This document shows, one piece after another, positions 26,601 through 41,600 of a stretch of DNA of 64,000 bases (position 1 is the first letter of the stretch; the number at the start of each line of letters is the position of its first letter). The DNA comes from Taeniopygia guttata. Lineage: Eukaryota; Chordata; Aves; Passeriformes; Estrildidae. The DNA lies in assembly GCF_048771995.1 (NCBI RefSeq), contig NC_133030.1:54096001-54160000 (forward strand), given 5' to 3'. A model generated the notes under the pieces. That model was not told the origin of the DNA. It did not search any database and saw only the letters and a program-made list of their open reading frames with translations. A program made the position numbers and the translations under genes.

Positions 26601-29600
26601 CGGAACAAACAGTTTATGAAATGGTGTTCAGGAGTTCTTGTTGTGAACAGTAACTGTTATATTGAATTACAGGTTAGTCTGCTTTTTGCTGACCTCTTTA
26701 AAAAGGACTTACTGAGCACTTTTTAATTAAAACAAAAGTGGAACATGAAAACATCTGGAAGATTATACTAGGGCTTTACTCAAAGGAAAGTAAGAGTTTG
26801 GAGGCCACAGGAAGAGAAGAATTGTGCCACTGATTAGCCACAGTAAATAAAATGTTTCATCCCACTAAGTTTAACATATGATAATTTATAGTTATGTGGT
26901 ATATCTGTAACTTCAGGACAAGAAGTAAAAGGGGAAGAGCAGCATAAGTTGAAGATGGACTGGTTTGACTGTCTAACTGTCAAGGGGCACCTGTAAGAAA
27001 CTTGGGAGATGCAGTTAGGGTGCTTGAGTGTGCAGCAGTATGTGTTCCCACTAATCTCTGGGTGGCACACAGTGGAGGGAAATACTTGAGTTAGTTTGGA
27101 GCTGCTACACAAGACGAGTGGATTGATATTAGTGATTGCCTTAACTGATTAGAGCCTGAGTTCTAATAAATATTTTTTCTTTAAGAAATGGAATTGAGAA
27201 GAACATTAGAAACAAGAATTGAATAAATCATACAGCATTGTATAAATCAGTAGGTCCATCTCTTCTTTTAGGTCTATAAAATGTATTATTACAGAGATAT
27301 TCCGAGAAGTGGTGAAAATTGTGATGACTGAAAACTTTTGTGTAAATACTGAGGACAGGACTGCTTACTCTAGTAATCAATATAAGTGCTGTGTGTATGA
27401 GGAATATTAGACATCATTGTCTCTGCTTGGGAGCAAGATGGTGTTCAGTAAAATCAGAGGGAAACAAAATTCAGAAATTACACTTTTCCACATATTAATT
27501 CATCAGGGTACCTTGCTTCTGTAATACAAGTGAATAATGAACAGGAAGTGGGAGTTAAAATCTGGCAATTTTTTCAATTCCATGCAGTAGTTAATGCAAA
27601 AAAAAAAAAAAAAAGTCCTCTAAGTGTTACTAAACTTCCATATTTGCAATATAAATGGCTTCATGAAAGAAATCTAGGGTGGATAATAATCCATTAATAC
27701 AGCTGACTTAATGAGTTAACTTCTGGAACATATATCTGCTCACTGTTGAAGAAATGGTACTGGAGTAAAAAGTCCTGGCAAAAAAAGTCCAGTTTGGAGT
27801 CCATGACTGTGAAGTATGTCTGTGCTATGACTTGTTAAATCAGCGTCTTAATTGTTAAGCCAATGAGGGGGAGACCAGTGTAAAATTGTGACCTGTCACC
27901 CATGGTTTATAAATACTCCAAGAGATCATTATTTTGAACTTAAAACTGCACAGTGAGATAGCTTTCTTACATATGTTCTTAAAAAGAGCCGAGTAGGGGG
28001 AGAAGAGGAGGAAGGTGTCTGCATCACATGCACAGCATACGTGATTCTGAATCAGGGTTCTGCTGGAGAGGTTTTTATCCAGCAAGCTAAGTTACAGTAG
28101 AGCCAAAGTTCTGCAGACCAGGCACTGGGAAGAGACAATAATGCTGATATCAGAGCTGCTTCTCCCTTCTTCTTCTTCTTAATAAAAAAAGGGCAAGTAA
28201 TTGCTTAAACCAAAATAGAACATCTAATTCAGTTCATGTCTGTTGGGAATGTGTGATACAGTGACTTTATTCAGAGTTGTTTAATTAGCCTGTTTACAGA
28301 TTTAGTGTGACCAAATGCATAACACTGGAATCATAGTCTCAGTTTTTATCTGAGTTGATCACGTCATTAACTGGCATCCACGAGGAGGGGAACTTTGCAA
28401 AAGGAACTGTGAAATACTTTTTGTTAGTTCTTCAGCATGGGTTTCTGAGAGATTGTTTGGAGGTGTGAGAGAAGTTAGAGCTCATATATTCTTTTTGTCT
28501 CGTAGTAAAGCAGTGTCTCATAGTTGTGCAAAGTGTGTAAATCAAGTGCTTTTAGTGAGCAAAGGGAGCAGGTTTTCTTCTGCAGGTGTAATAAAAATTT
28601 GACTTGGTTAAATATGGAGAAACAAACATCCTTTGAAAAGTTAGTGTCCTGTTGCTTGCCTGGAGCTTTAGTGGTGTGGTTATAGTGCAGCTGAAGATGC
28701 TGGAGTTGCTTGAAGTGCTTCTGGTCAACTCTGTGGAGCGGGCAGGCTGTTGGGTTTCTTTTGGAGATGCTAAACTCTCAGACCTTGTCAGGACTGACCA
28801 GGACATGCCCTGGGGAGCTGTGTCATGGTCAGTTCATTAGAGTAATTTGGGTCTGCCCTGGCTCTTTGGACAGCACTGTCACAAGTTGTGTGTTTTGGTC
28901 TTCCACTCTAAAGAAGCACGTTTTCAGCATGGGTAGAAGTTGAACCAAGTGATTAACACCTTGAATTGAAGCTGCTTTAAGTTTCTTATGGAACAGTTTC
29001 AGGGACTTCAGACCTCTCTTGGGTTATGACAGATGGAGGCAGCAGCAGCATTCTGTGTTCAGAAGACAGAGGGATTTTTGTGTGGAGGGGTTCAAAACCT
29101 TGTTTCAACTTCCCCTAGCCTCCTCGGCCTGCAGTAGTTCAAGTGTGTTAATATTCCTGTACTGTTCTGCTGGCATTTGCTCAGTCTTATAAATAAAGAG
29201 TAAATTGATACTGTATACACCTGTGAAGTGAATGGGGTCTTGCAAACAATTTTTTTGAGTCTGCTGTTCTGAGATTTTGAACACTTAGAAATAATAATAT
29301 CTACTTCTTCTAGAGTTATTGCTAGTCTCATGCTTTCACCTTAGACAACTTGTAAAAGAATGTTCTGATCTATACTGTAACCACAGAAATGTTTTGGTTA
29401 ATGGCCTTACTAAAATGGAGTTAACATTGTTATGATTAGCTGTAAATCAAACAGTCCTTTATGTGTGTTCTTTATGGTGTTCACATCTACTTTCTTGATC
29501 TTGTCAATTATATAACCATCGGTTCCGTTACTATGACATGGATTTATTTCAAACCAGTGCGTGCTCTTTGCTCTGTTTGAGTGCTTAGAGTAATTCTTCT

Positions 29601-32600
29601 GGAAACAGAATATGATTATTTTATTGGATCCTTCAGAAAACTGCACTGATCTCTGCCTAAATATGGATTTATGTCCAGTTATCTGGTCTAGAGCTTTTCT
29701 CTAAATGTAGATGGTCACACTTGTCTGCTGTACGAATAAATACTTAAATCGTGTTAAGTAATGTTTTTCTCCTTTCAAAAGTCATGTATGTCTTGTATGG
29801 CCCCAAGTGGGAATTATATCTAGAAGGGAGAAGAATATCAAGTAGCTTCCTAAATTTGCAAGCGGCTTTGTACAAAATTGATCTTTAAGACTTTGTTATG
29901 GATGAATTCTGTGGAACACTTGAAAAAAAATTAGGTTAAATAAAATTACTTGGTGTCCCTGTTTTACTAGCAGCGCTGTTCTTACAGAGTATCCTAGAAA
30001 CTGTCACATGCCTTAAGTGTTCCTCTTCAGCATTTAATCAAGTGCTTTGTAACTTATAAAAAACCTTCTGCAAAGATACAGGAACCCATTTATGAAAAAC
30101 AGTATTGTGAGTGGCAAGCTATTGATGCTTCAGTTCATGGAGTTGGAAGATCAGCCAAATTTGAAATGGAAAACTAAAAATACTATTTTTATTGAAGTTT
30201 AGAAATGTGACTTCTATATAAAGGAGGTACGTTGAATGCAATATAAAGACCTAAAATTTCCTTGGCATTAATGGCTTTGCAAGGCTCAGGAGGCATTTAA
30301 AACTACTTTGGGTACACACACAACACCTATTATGCAACCCTTGAAACTAAGCACATCACTCAGGTATGGAAAAAGCAGTTCTCATTTGTTTAAGAAACCT
30401 TTACATTTAAGAAACATATTGTGGCTATAAATAGGGAAACTTTACAAATGGTGACTTGTTATTGAATCCTAATGAGAATTTTTACCTTTTTTTCCTTTCT
30501 TTCTTTTTCGTTTCTAAATGAAAGCTGAGGAGCTTTTAAACTATTTTAAATTTTTTGGGGGGGACCTTCTGAAGTGAACATGTGTTGACCTGTACACTAC
30601 CTGAAAGCTTTGTGTATCTGAAGGGATGATGTGGGTTCTTGGCAGACTTTAAACTTTCTGCTGAGAAAGCCAAATCAGCAGTCTGTCAGCTTACATGCAG
30701 TTATATTTGTAGCAGCCAGTTTGCTACTGACAGGCTGTGGCACTGTCAGCTGCACTGAGGAGTGTTTTGTTAGGGCTTTGTACTTGCAGGAAGTGTTGCC
30801 TGGACTTTCTGTTATGTATTTCATATAAACTAAGCAGAACTTTTGCCCTACATCAGTGGTCTTTGTAGGGAAAGACAACCAACTTGTTCCTGGAATTTTT
30901 TTGCTTCCTGAATTTCCTTTAAGGTGCAAACCAGACCACCTGTTAAGTAAGGTGGGAGTGGCCCTGTTGCAGCTGTTTTGATTGATCCTAAGCTTAAGAT
31001 TCCAGGGCTGTTCAGGTGGGAAGGAACCTCTGAGAGTCTCCAGTCTAACCTGCCCCAAGGAGGGTCAGCTGTGAGATCAGATCAACTTGAAACAACAGTG
31101 ATGTAATTACAAATTATTCTGTTGCTAATATTAAGTGATCTGTATTTGGGCTATAAAACAAAAAAATCTGGAAGTCCACTTCTGTGGTAATAAAGCAGAA
31201 TGTGAAGTATTGACGCTGGTATTTCTGTCAGAAAGTTGTGTACAGAAACAAGGAATGGAGCTGGCCAGAAAATTCTACAGAAGTGCCTGGGGTAGCTCCA
31301 CTTTCTTGTGTTCCTCAGTGGTCCCTGTCCTTGGGTTGGCTCTGCGGGAAGGAGGAGACGAGCACAGACATGGAGGAGGAATAAACAAATTTAGTTTTCC
31401 CTGTCCTTGCTAATGCAGTGAACAAGTCAGGGAGGGTTCTGTCCTGTTCACAGGAGATTGTATAAAGCGGAGGGCTCCAGCGAGGGTTGCCTTGCCTCTT
31501 TTTCAGCCAAGTTTTAAAGAGCATCTGTGAAGTTCAAAGAAATTCACTTAGTAATAATTCTAAGAGTTGATTTCTTCTGTTACCTGTACAGCATTATGAC
31601 ACAAGCATTAAGCACAGCTTTCTCAAATCATTCTGTTTCTTGACCAGGGACCATAAAATCCCTGGACAGTAAGGTGAGGAAGAGATAGCAAGTTACAGGT
31701 AGTCAGTTACAAATTCCAAGCTGCAGAAACACAGAGGAAATTGTTTTCAAAAGTACATTGTCTTGGTTCTATGTGTCTTCGCTTTCATTGTGCTCTAGAA
31801 CTGTACCTACATAGCCAATCTGTAATCTGTTCAAGATCAATTAATTCTCTGGACAAGAGAGATTTTCTTAAGATAATTTTTTGGCAGTAGAATTTTTATT
31901 AAATGCTTCACTATTCTGTCTCAATCTCACAGCTTTGACCCATTGAAAGCCAGTCTCTTGGCAAATGTAATATTAAATACTATTAAGTATCTAATGGAAG
32001 CCTTTTCATTAATACAATTGAAATTACCTGGAATAAATTAATAAAGTAATTAATTTAATATCTTGACAATGTTTTCATCTTGGAAAGAATTCTAGCATAT
32101 ATGACAGATTTCATTCAAGTAAAATTTGCAGAAAGCTGCAAATGCAAGTTAGGAAAAGGAAAGATATAGGAAGAAATAACATCTGTCAAGGAGTGTGATT
32201 AAACGATGACTTAAAATAATGTGATTCACTGTTTAGGCAATCTTATTATGAAACCTCTAAGTCTTGGATCAATAAAATAAATCTTGGATAGACATTAATC
32301 TTTGGCTTTGACCTTAGTGATGCACATAACTAAAGGACCAAGGTTATTGATGCCCATCCTAATCAGATATTTCAGACATCAGAATCTGACTACTTAAAAT
32401 TTGCTTCAGACTAAGGCAACTTTTTTTTGTTGGGTTTTTCCTGCCATTTTTTTCTTTATGTAGTTAAAGCTGTGATTAATATGTTCCATTTGACTGCCCT
32501 TCTATTGGAAGTCATCAGTCCAGGGTGAATGGGCTACTGTTAGACTGTTAGACTTCTATTTTTTTTTCTCGCTCCCTCCCTCCCCAGCAGAGTGGGAGTA

Positions 32601-35600
32601 GCTTTGTTAAAATAGTGTGCTGTGAGAGTTAACTAAATAAGAATAGGAAGTCCCCCAAACAGTTATATGGTTCATGTTTTATTTCTAGAGTATGATTTCA
32701 TCACACAAATCTAAACAATCAATTTTTCTTCTGTGAGCAAGTGTGAGGTTCTCTTAAGTTAGAGTTTTAACCTCTTCAGAGACAGGACTTGGAAGCTGTT
32801 GATGCCCAAGTTACAGCAGTTTTGTTCAGCTCTGTCACTGGCTTTATACAGGTGTGTGAGGTTCCTGTTGTTGCCCAAAAACTGTTACTCCTTGGCTCTT
32901 TGCCCAGGGGGTGCAGTACCTCTGTATGTTGGAAGGAACAGACTTCTAGCACAGATATCACTTGGCCAAGGTGTCAGTCCCAGAGCCTTGGTAGCTGAAA
33001 TGTACTTCAAGGCTTGCACAGGTAAGGATGCTCTTGGTATTCCTTGCCTTGCATCAGCTGCCCCAGTTTGCTTGCAGTTGTGATTACTGAAAGTGTTGCT
33101 CTTATCATTAATCATCCACAATTGAGGAAGTTTCTCAGAGTGGACAGGCTGGAATAATGCTGAGTGTTTTTCAGAAGAAAACTTTAAAGGCATTGGGACA
33201 GGAAGTGTGCAAATGGCTTGCTGCCAGCTGCCATGGCGAGGGTGTCTGCTCCTGTGCTTTTAATCTCCATGTCTGACAACACTTAATCTCAAGGTTTTTC
33301 TGGGTTTTTTCAAAGTACATCACATTTCTAAGTGGGGGGCAGTTCATACCACCTTGTTCAGTAAAGAGTGGCAGATCCTAGGATTTGACAGTTTTTTATG
33401 GACAAGATCTTATGTAAAAGCTTTTCTCTGAGAATCACATCTTTCACAAAATAGCAAATGGGCTAAGTGATGAGCTGATGAAACACCGAGTCCCTATGTG
33501 TGATTGAATTTTATGAGTAAGCACTTTTGTTCTTAGCAAATCCAATAGCAACCTTCATGCAGAAATAAAGAAAATATCTTCTAGTTCCTGTGCCCATTGA
33601 TTCTACTCTCTTTCAGTTAAGAGAGATCTAGACCAAAGCAGTACTTTAGTGCTTGTAGATTTGACTTATCTCCATGAGACAACTGTGCTGTAACTGAAAG
33701 CAGTAGCTGCATGTAAATAAAAGGCAAGGCGTCCCTGTCAGTAGAAGCCTGGTTAATTCTGGGTTGAATTAGTTTATTTATACTTCATTTAAGTTCAGAC
33801 AGATTCTCACTGCCATCTGGTTCCCAGAGAACAGCTAGAATAAGCACAGTGAAGTCTGTGCTTAGGTTTAATTTATCAGAATTTCATGTGTTGCTAGGTC
33901 TGTTACCATACAATTTCATGAGATGGGGAACATGTCACAACCAAAGTTGTTGGGCAACAAAAACCAAAGCTAGTGATGTAAAATCTCACCCAGACAAAAG
34001 AGCAAGGTATAGTTTGAACCTAGCCACCTATTGATTCTTTGCTGCTTAAAGGGACAATGAGGATTCAGAAGAAGGTGGTAATGCCTGTATCCTCTGCTGG
34101 GTGGGACAGTCTGAGGTTCTCTCGTCATTCAGTATGATTTAGGCCTAGTCATATTTACTTTAGAGTGGATCTTTGTTCTTAGGTATTGAGTCCTGCTGCT
34201 ACTTCTGTCCAGAGGAGAGAACTTCGAGTCTCATGGGTTTGCTTTAAATCTGCTTTATTTGGGGCATGGCTATGTGGTAGTGTAGCTTGCTCTTCCAAAT
34301 AGAAATGCTACCCCAATTCTGAGAGTACTCTCTTGCCAGCACTTGTTTATAGTGATCCAGGACAAGGGAATGTTACACAGTCTGAGATGTAACTGCAGGA
34401 CCTTTAGGATTTGATCTTTCAACTTCAAATCACTGATTTACATCAGCCTGTGAGCTGGTGAATGCTCTGTGGCAGGCATGCACATTATCCTGCCATCTCC
34501 CAGTAGAACTAGTATTCCATTTAATTTCTCCTTGAAGAGGTATTTGTGATATTCTCTTTCAGCTTAAAATGGATCTCTGGACTCTGGGGAATGACTTCTT
34601 AGTCTGCTGACTTTAGAAATTGTAATACATCATCTCATTTTGGAGTTTTTAAGTAGGAGACCGTGCACCTGAATAAACTGGTTTATGATGTATGCTGCAA
34701 AACATAAGTGCAACTTTAATATTGTTGTGTATAAATGCTTGTCATGCATATCCTGTAGTTAAATTTGCCTTGGAAATGGCTCACCTGTGTAGCTGGTTAG
34801 GATTTTTCCCTACTGACAAGTCTAGTTTCTCTCTGTGTAGCTTTATGAATACCAAAGATCTGCTGCTCTTCATTCCTTGTCCTCCAATGTTTAATGCTCT
34901 GGAGCAATTCTATTTTATGTGAAGCTTGTTTACTTTCTCTTTTATTGCTGGCCTGATTTCCTCTGACTAAATATACTAAAAAAGTATATATCAAAATTAG
35001 AATCTGAGCCCCAAATCACAGCTACATCTGAGGCCTGTAATACTGTTGAGTATCTGGAGCTTTCTAATTACAGAGTCTGAACCTAGTAAATAGGGAGGTT
35101 AAAAAACAAGGTTGAACCTGATGTATGATCTTGCATATTAAATGTGTGGAGTTTAATCTCTGGATGATGAAAGATTTAGTTGTCTGTTCAGAAGTGATAT
35201 GGGGATAAACATGGTTGATACAAGTGAGGGAGCATTTTAAATTGCTTTTCTGTTCCTTTTGATTCTTCTGACACTTAGTGCTAGATCTTAATTTGTTTAT
35301 ATTGAAATTCCTCAGTTTTGTTATCACTTATTTTGTCTGAGCTATATTTGAGTTTTGTTTTCAGAAGCAAATTACTTTGTAGCTCACTGGTGCAAAATGT
35401 GTTTTATAATCACAGTATCAGTATCTTGAATCACTGTTCCTAGAAAATGCTCTCTTTGGAGCTGGTTGATCATTTTTTGTGATTTTGGAGAACAATATCA
35501 TTTGTTTGCCTGTTGAAGGATAGAGTTGAAGAATTGTGTGATTGAGAATATGGTATTTTTAATGCAAAACTGGTTGTACTCAATAGTGGGAAAGTGCTAC

Positions 35601-38600
35601 TAGAAAAGTAGAAGATATCTTGTCTCTGTGATGGCTCTTGTGGAAGGAGAAGCCTTCTGGCATCTTGGGGACTCACCGGAGACTTTGTGCTACAGAATGG
35701 TTGTCATTGGTTTGTCACATGCTGTAGGTGCAGGGGCAGGTGTAGTTTGTATACTTGCTTAATATAAAGAGAGAAACATTTTTGTAACATCTCAGATGTC
35801 TCATAAATGCAGAGCTGCTTTTTAAAGTAGGGTTTTGTGACTGCATAAATTGTTGTGTGGTATGAAAGTTGTTTTCAAACAGATGTGGTTATGTGCACAT
35901 GTTGTGATAAACTGTCTGAATTCTGTTTGCTCTCTTTGCAGGCTGCGGACTTGAGTAAACCAATAGACAAAAGGATATACAAAGGAACACAGCCTACATG
36001 CCATGACTTCAATCACTTAACAGCCACAGCAGAAAGTGTGTCTCTTCTAGTGGGCTTCTCTGCAGGCCAGGTCCAACTTATAGACCCTATTAAAAAAGAA
36101 ACTAGCAAATTATTTAATGAGGAAGTAAGTAGAAATCTTATATTGTTGCATGCAATGTGTCTGTGATATTGTAGTTCCTAGATTTTCAAAGTTCAGTAGA
36201 TGTGGCTCCATTTGCCTGTGTAGCTTATTGTTCAGTCACTGTCTTTGTTTTTCAGCTGTTCCATTGGCTTGAAGTATTTACATAAAAATGTTATTCATTG
36301 TGAAAAGATAACAGCATCTTGTGGAGTTTAAGATTAAAAATTAGGATTTTCTAGTTTGGGTAATACTGTAACTAGAGTTGAGGACAGTTTACAGATGGAA
36401 GTAAGGTCTACAAGTCTAAATGCTGTGTGTGGTCTGAATTCAGTTGTTTCTGATTGCCAATGAAGAAGAAAATTTTAAGCTGCTATTTAACTCATATTTT
36501 ATAGTCAAAATATTAAATAAGTTAAAAATACTTATTTTTATGGTTGGGACATTACAGCAGAAACTGTCTGTATCAAGTATTCCTAAAGGCTTGCTTGGAT
36601 AAGAGTAGGATATAAAGCTGGGCGCACAGAATTGCTGAGGGTTTATAATGCCTTGGCCATGGGATGTTCAGAAGGAAACTCTCCATCTGCTTTTTCTGCT
36701 GCTGTGCAATAAGGGAAGATAGAAGGAGTACTATATGGGGAGCACTAATGCCAAGTTACAGGATCACTGGCTCTGAGTATCCAGTAGCATTGACATTCTT
36801 GGAGCAGTAAGTGTCCAGATGCTAATAAGGAAAGAAATCCAGTAACTGGGGTGACTTGTGACAGCATTTTCTGCAGAGGATAAGCTCTGAGCATTTGGGT
36901 GGTTTCGGGGAGGTGATTTTCTTCTTGGGATTTTTCTTCTGCTCCTTTTTTGTTTTAATTCAGTTAAAGCAAAAACTAGAGAGGTTTGCGGGTCTCTTGG
37001 TTGATTTAGTTTGTTTGTTCTTCTTTTCTTTTTTGAAATTTCACATCTGGATTAGAATTTACAGATGAAGTTAAAACTTGCTCAGCTTTCAAAGTATATC
37101 TTTCCCACCTCAGAGAGATGTGTTGCTTTCCTCCTTCCTTGTGCAAAGAAGATTGAAGTATTGTTCTCACTGGGGATGTTGTATAATTGGATCTAATTCC
37201 TCCTCAGCTTTCTAAAAGTAGCTACATGTAGATCAGAAGAGGGGCGTTTTTCTTCCTACCTGGCCTTGTCCCAGCTGCTCTGTCTCTGCTTGTGTTGAGT
37301 GGGAAATAGTGCTGGAGAATCTTTTAATGAATCTTTTGTCTGTTGGCAAAAACCTCTGTGTAAGTAGTTGAAATGTTAATTTTAGCATTGTCCTACCACC
37401 CGCACCCACCCCCCACAGAAAGTGTCTTATTTATTCTTGTACAATAATATTGTAAGTGGTAAGAAGGGTAGCAGACATACTCTAAACAGCTGGATTCATA
37501 TCACAGAGTAGTTCCCACTCCTATGGCTGAGCTATAGTTCCTTTGAGAAGAACTTCTGGTGGAATACTTACATCCAGGCCCAGTGCACGCTTCCAGGTGT
37601 TTACTATCTGGTGACTACAGTGCAGAGCTGTGTTGCAGGCTGAATAGTTCCTGTGGAATTCCCCAAATGCTGGAAGCACTGAAGCCACTTCCAGTATTGC
37701 TTTTTGTCTGTGCTATTGTCAAATTACTTCACTGTGATGGAAATACGCCCTTTGACAGTTTGGTGGAAACTTAAATGAGGTGATCTCTCTTCTGCCAAGC
37801 TGCCGTAAGGATTTGCTTGATCCTACCAAAACTACACACATTAGGCTACACTTAAATGAGAACTTCTTGTTTCCTATGCTGACCTTATCTGCAGTTATAA
37901 CCAACTCTAAAACTGAAATATATTTTTATTCTGTCAATTACACTATTGAAGTTTGCCCTAGATGTGTTTGTAAATTCTGACTTGTATTTAAAGCCCCTTT
38001 CAGAGAAACATTAGTGAGCACTTATGTTTGAACCAGTTAATTTGCTTCAAGATGAAGGTACCTATTTGATTTTGAATATATTTTGAGTTTAGATAGTCTT
38101 TAGGAATAACTGTAGGCATAAGGTGGTCTGAATGGATGTTAAATGTTCTACAGATCAGCACTCATGCTAGAGGTAATAGAATTCACCACCTCTCCTGTGA
38201 GTAATTTGGTGCTTCAGGTAGCTGAAAGCACTGCTTTGACTATCAGCTGTGGGAGAGCAATCAGAATATACATGATACATGAAATAAATCAGGCTGTTAT
38301 GGTAGGTTATGTTGAACATAAAATGCAATAGCCCTAGCATAGTCTTAACTTGTTACTATTTTTTTCTTAAATTGTGTTGATGTAGAGATGATAGGGACTT
38401 GAAAGGCTGAGGTGAGTGATAGATACTTTGTAGCTTGTGGCTGCCTATATAAATCCATCTGTATCCACAGTGGTACTCCTTCCAGCTGTGTCAAAATTAA
38501 ACCAGTGATATTTCCTTACTGCCCAAACTAGTCAAATATACCTCACAGATTCAGTTGTTTCCACGTGGTAATTGGTTATTATCAAATTAGCCAGTGCTTT

Positions 38601-41600
38601 TTCATCTTACTTTTTAATCCTTTTTTAATTTAAACTGAAGCCTTGAGCTGCATTTTTTCCCTAATAAACTTGTCCTGTATCTTTGCCAAAGCTGTCTAAG
38701 ACCTTAACGCATATTCTTTGACTGCCTCAGACTTTCCAGTCATTGTGGCCTGCACTTGTAATTTTGTCCCTTCAAGTTCTTCAAAACATGACCAAGATAA
38801 TCTTGGCAAGTGTTTCTGCCTGGTGAGTGAAGCTTCTTCACTTATTTTTCTTCCATCAAAATGAACATAAGCTCTTTATCTCACATCCCTCACTGATGTG
38901 CTGATACTGCAGACCATTCAGATCATTCTTGTAATGAATCTGCTGCTCCTACTGACTGCAGGCTGGGCTTTGTTGTGCTGCAGAACTTTGTGAACTGTTT
39001 TTCACAGGCTCCTTGAAGTAAAGATCAGGTTTGCAGAGTTTCTCTGCAGTATTTAGGATCATGTAGGCCAACATGGTTATGGACATAAAGTGCCATTTCT
39101 GGTAGAAAAGTTGAGCAGGTGCTCTTAGGAGTAGAGGCTGTATGTCAGATTGAGCTGCCTTAGTAGAGAGCAAGAGATTTTGCTTTTGTCGCCATATTGG
39201 CAATGAGAAGACTGGTGCCTACAGGAACCCAGCTGGGCTGGTGATCCCTGCCCATGTTCTCCTAGTGTGTGCCAGGTAACTGTTCTCTCCAATGTTTCTG
39301 AAACCATCATTACTGAGATATGCATGATATATATCAGTGAATATACGACAAATCAGTTAGACTATCACAACAGAATCATAGACTGTATTATTTTAAAGCT
39401 ACTCCATTTGAAGGAATTTTGTCATATTTAGTTACATCTCTCAGCTCTCAAATATACCATGGCTATTTTAACCAATGAGAAATTACAGGAGAGAGGCTTT
39501 CTGGTTTTATACTGAGGTTGACAGCAGCGGAATTTTAATCTAAAGGCCAGGTGCTGCTTTCTAATGACAGTTCCACAACAGATAACAGCTGATGTGTTAT
39601 CCCTTAGTTTGATGTTTTTGTGTGTGATAAACAGCATAGCAAGGTTCGGGGGGGGATTCTTCTTTCTTCTTTGTTTTTGGGGCTTTTGCAACTTGTTCTG
39701 GTATTCCTTAGGCTCTTTATATTTGCACTCTTGCCTTTTGTGTAGCTCAGCTCTTCTTTCTGCTTACAATCAATATGCCAAATCCAAGTCTTGAATGTGC
39801 TTGTAAAGAATTACTTGTCTGCAAGTTGCAGCTGAGTGGTGCCATGGAAAACACGGTAAGTTGTGTAAGTCCACCAGAACTATAGCAGTCCAAGGAGTCA
39901 AACTTTACCTCTCAGTTCTTAGAGAATTGAAGACATTATGACCAGGAATGTTTGCGTAATGCATGTGCATTCTTTTACAATGATGAACTCTATTAAAACA
40001 TTTTGTTTTAAAGGTACACGCTTAATCAAATGGTAACAGGGTATTGACAGGTCTTTGGCTATCGAAAAAAAAATAATTGGAGGCTGGGGATTCTGAGGTG
40101 AAAAGTTTTTGGTACCTTGTGAATTGACTCAGCCATGTGCATTTATCTACTGACTTTCCAGCCACATGATAACAGGGCCACTGTGTATGCAGCCTTTGCT
40201 CCCTGAATCGGTAAAAGCTGGTAGTTATTTTTTCAGAGGTTGGATTTCATTTGTGATTTCAGATAAAATCAGAGCCTAAATTTACTGTTGTTGATTTGTA
40301 ACCTGTTTGCTGTATAATACAGATGAGTAACTGCTTTTTTTCCCTTTTGTGTATTCAATGTTTCCTTGTTTCCTTCTCATGCTCTTCAACTACACAGGGA
40401 AAAGTAAACCAATGAGCACTGCCTTTAGATTCATAACAGATTGGCTCAACTGAAGTATGGTCTTGGTGGAATGTGACTGGATCATAATAATAACCTTTGA
40501 AAGCACTTTGTCTGAAAATAATTTCCTCTTTATTGCCTGATAAGTTTTTGCAAATACAGTAACTAACATAGTTCCTGTCTAAAAAGTTAAGTTCACTTTA
40601 TTTAAATATTGCTCCTCATCCCCCAGAAAGCTCAGATTTACAGTTAATCATGAAAACTTTACTTTTCAGAGTTTCTGATGTGTATCTTCTTTGTTTTCCA
40701 CAGAGACTAATAGACAAGTCCCGAGTAACCTGTGTAAAATGGGTACCAGGTTCGGAAAGCCTTTTCCTTGTAGCTCATTCCAGTGGCAATATGTACTTGT
40801 ATAACGTGGAGCACACTTGTGGTACCACAGCCCCGCACTACCAGCTACTTAAACAAGGAGAGAGTTTTGCAGTGCATACTTGCAAGAGTAAATCCACAAG
40901 AAACCCTCTGCTTAAATGGACAGTAGGTGAGGGTGCCCTGAATGAATTTGCCTTTTCCCCCGATGGGAAGTTCTTGGCGTGCGTGAGCCAGGATGGTTTT
41001 CTTCGCGTGTTTAACTTTGATTCAGTGGAATTGCATGGTACAATGAAAAGCTACTTTGGAGGACTGCTGTGTGTGTGTTGGAGCCCTGATGGGAAATACA
41101 TAGTGACAGGCGGAGAGGATGACTTGGTGACAGTTTGGTCTTTCGTGGACTGTCGAGTTATAGCGAGAGGCCACGGACATAAATCGTGGGTCAGTGTCGT
41201 TGCGTTTGATCCGTACACCACTAGTGTAGAAGAGAGTGACCCGATGGAATTTAGCGGAAGTGATGAGGATTTCCAAGACCTTCATTTTGGCAGAGATCGA
41301 GCAAATAGCACGCAATCTAGACTATCCAAAAGGAACTCTACAGACAGTCGTCCAGTAAGTGTTACGTATAGATTTGGTTCAGTAGGCCAGGACACACAGC
41401 TCTGTTTGTGGGATCTTACAGAAGATATCCTCTTCCCCCACCAACCTCTCTCAAGAGCAAGGACACATACAAATGTCATGAATGCCACAAGTCCACCTGC
41501 AGGAAGTGGTGGAACTAACCCAGGAAGTAATGGAAACAGTATCACAACACCTGGAAACTCTGTACCCCCTCCTCTTCCACGGTCAAACAGCCTTCCACAC

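Larger units (their letters stand above)
8630..35941 (+). other. WDR20: WDR20 intron 1 (27.3 kb)
   Basis: This intron runs from the donor GTACCG to the acceptor TTTGCAG. Its first 330 bp are CpG-island DNA and the rest is AT-rich. It contains an ERV LTR (18619-19591), a CR1 remnant (about 31005-31090), an exon-like block (11453-11605), a GT run near 9780-9793, a poly-T run near 23170-23190 and a poly-A run near 27598-27614. I saw no convincing protein-coding exon of another gene in it. Confidence 0.85.

Noticed and set aside
39370-39430. AGAATCATAGA-type text suggesting another CR1 end
   Set aside because: Only about ten bases match; the following sequence does not continue as CR1.
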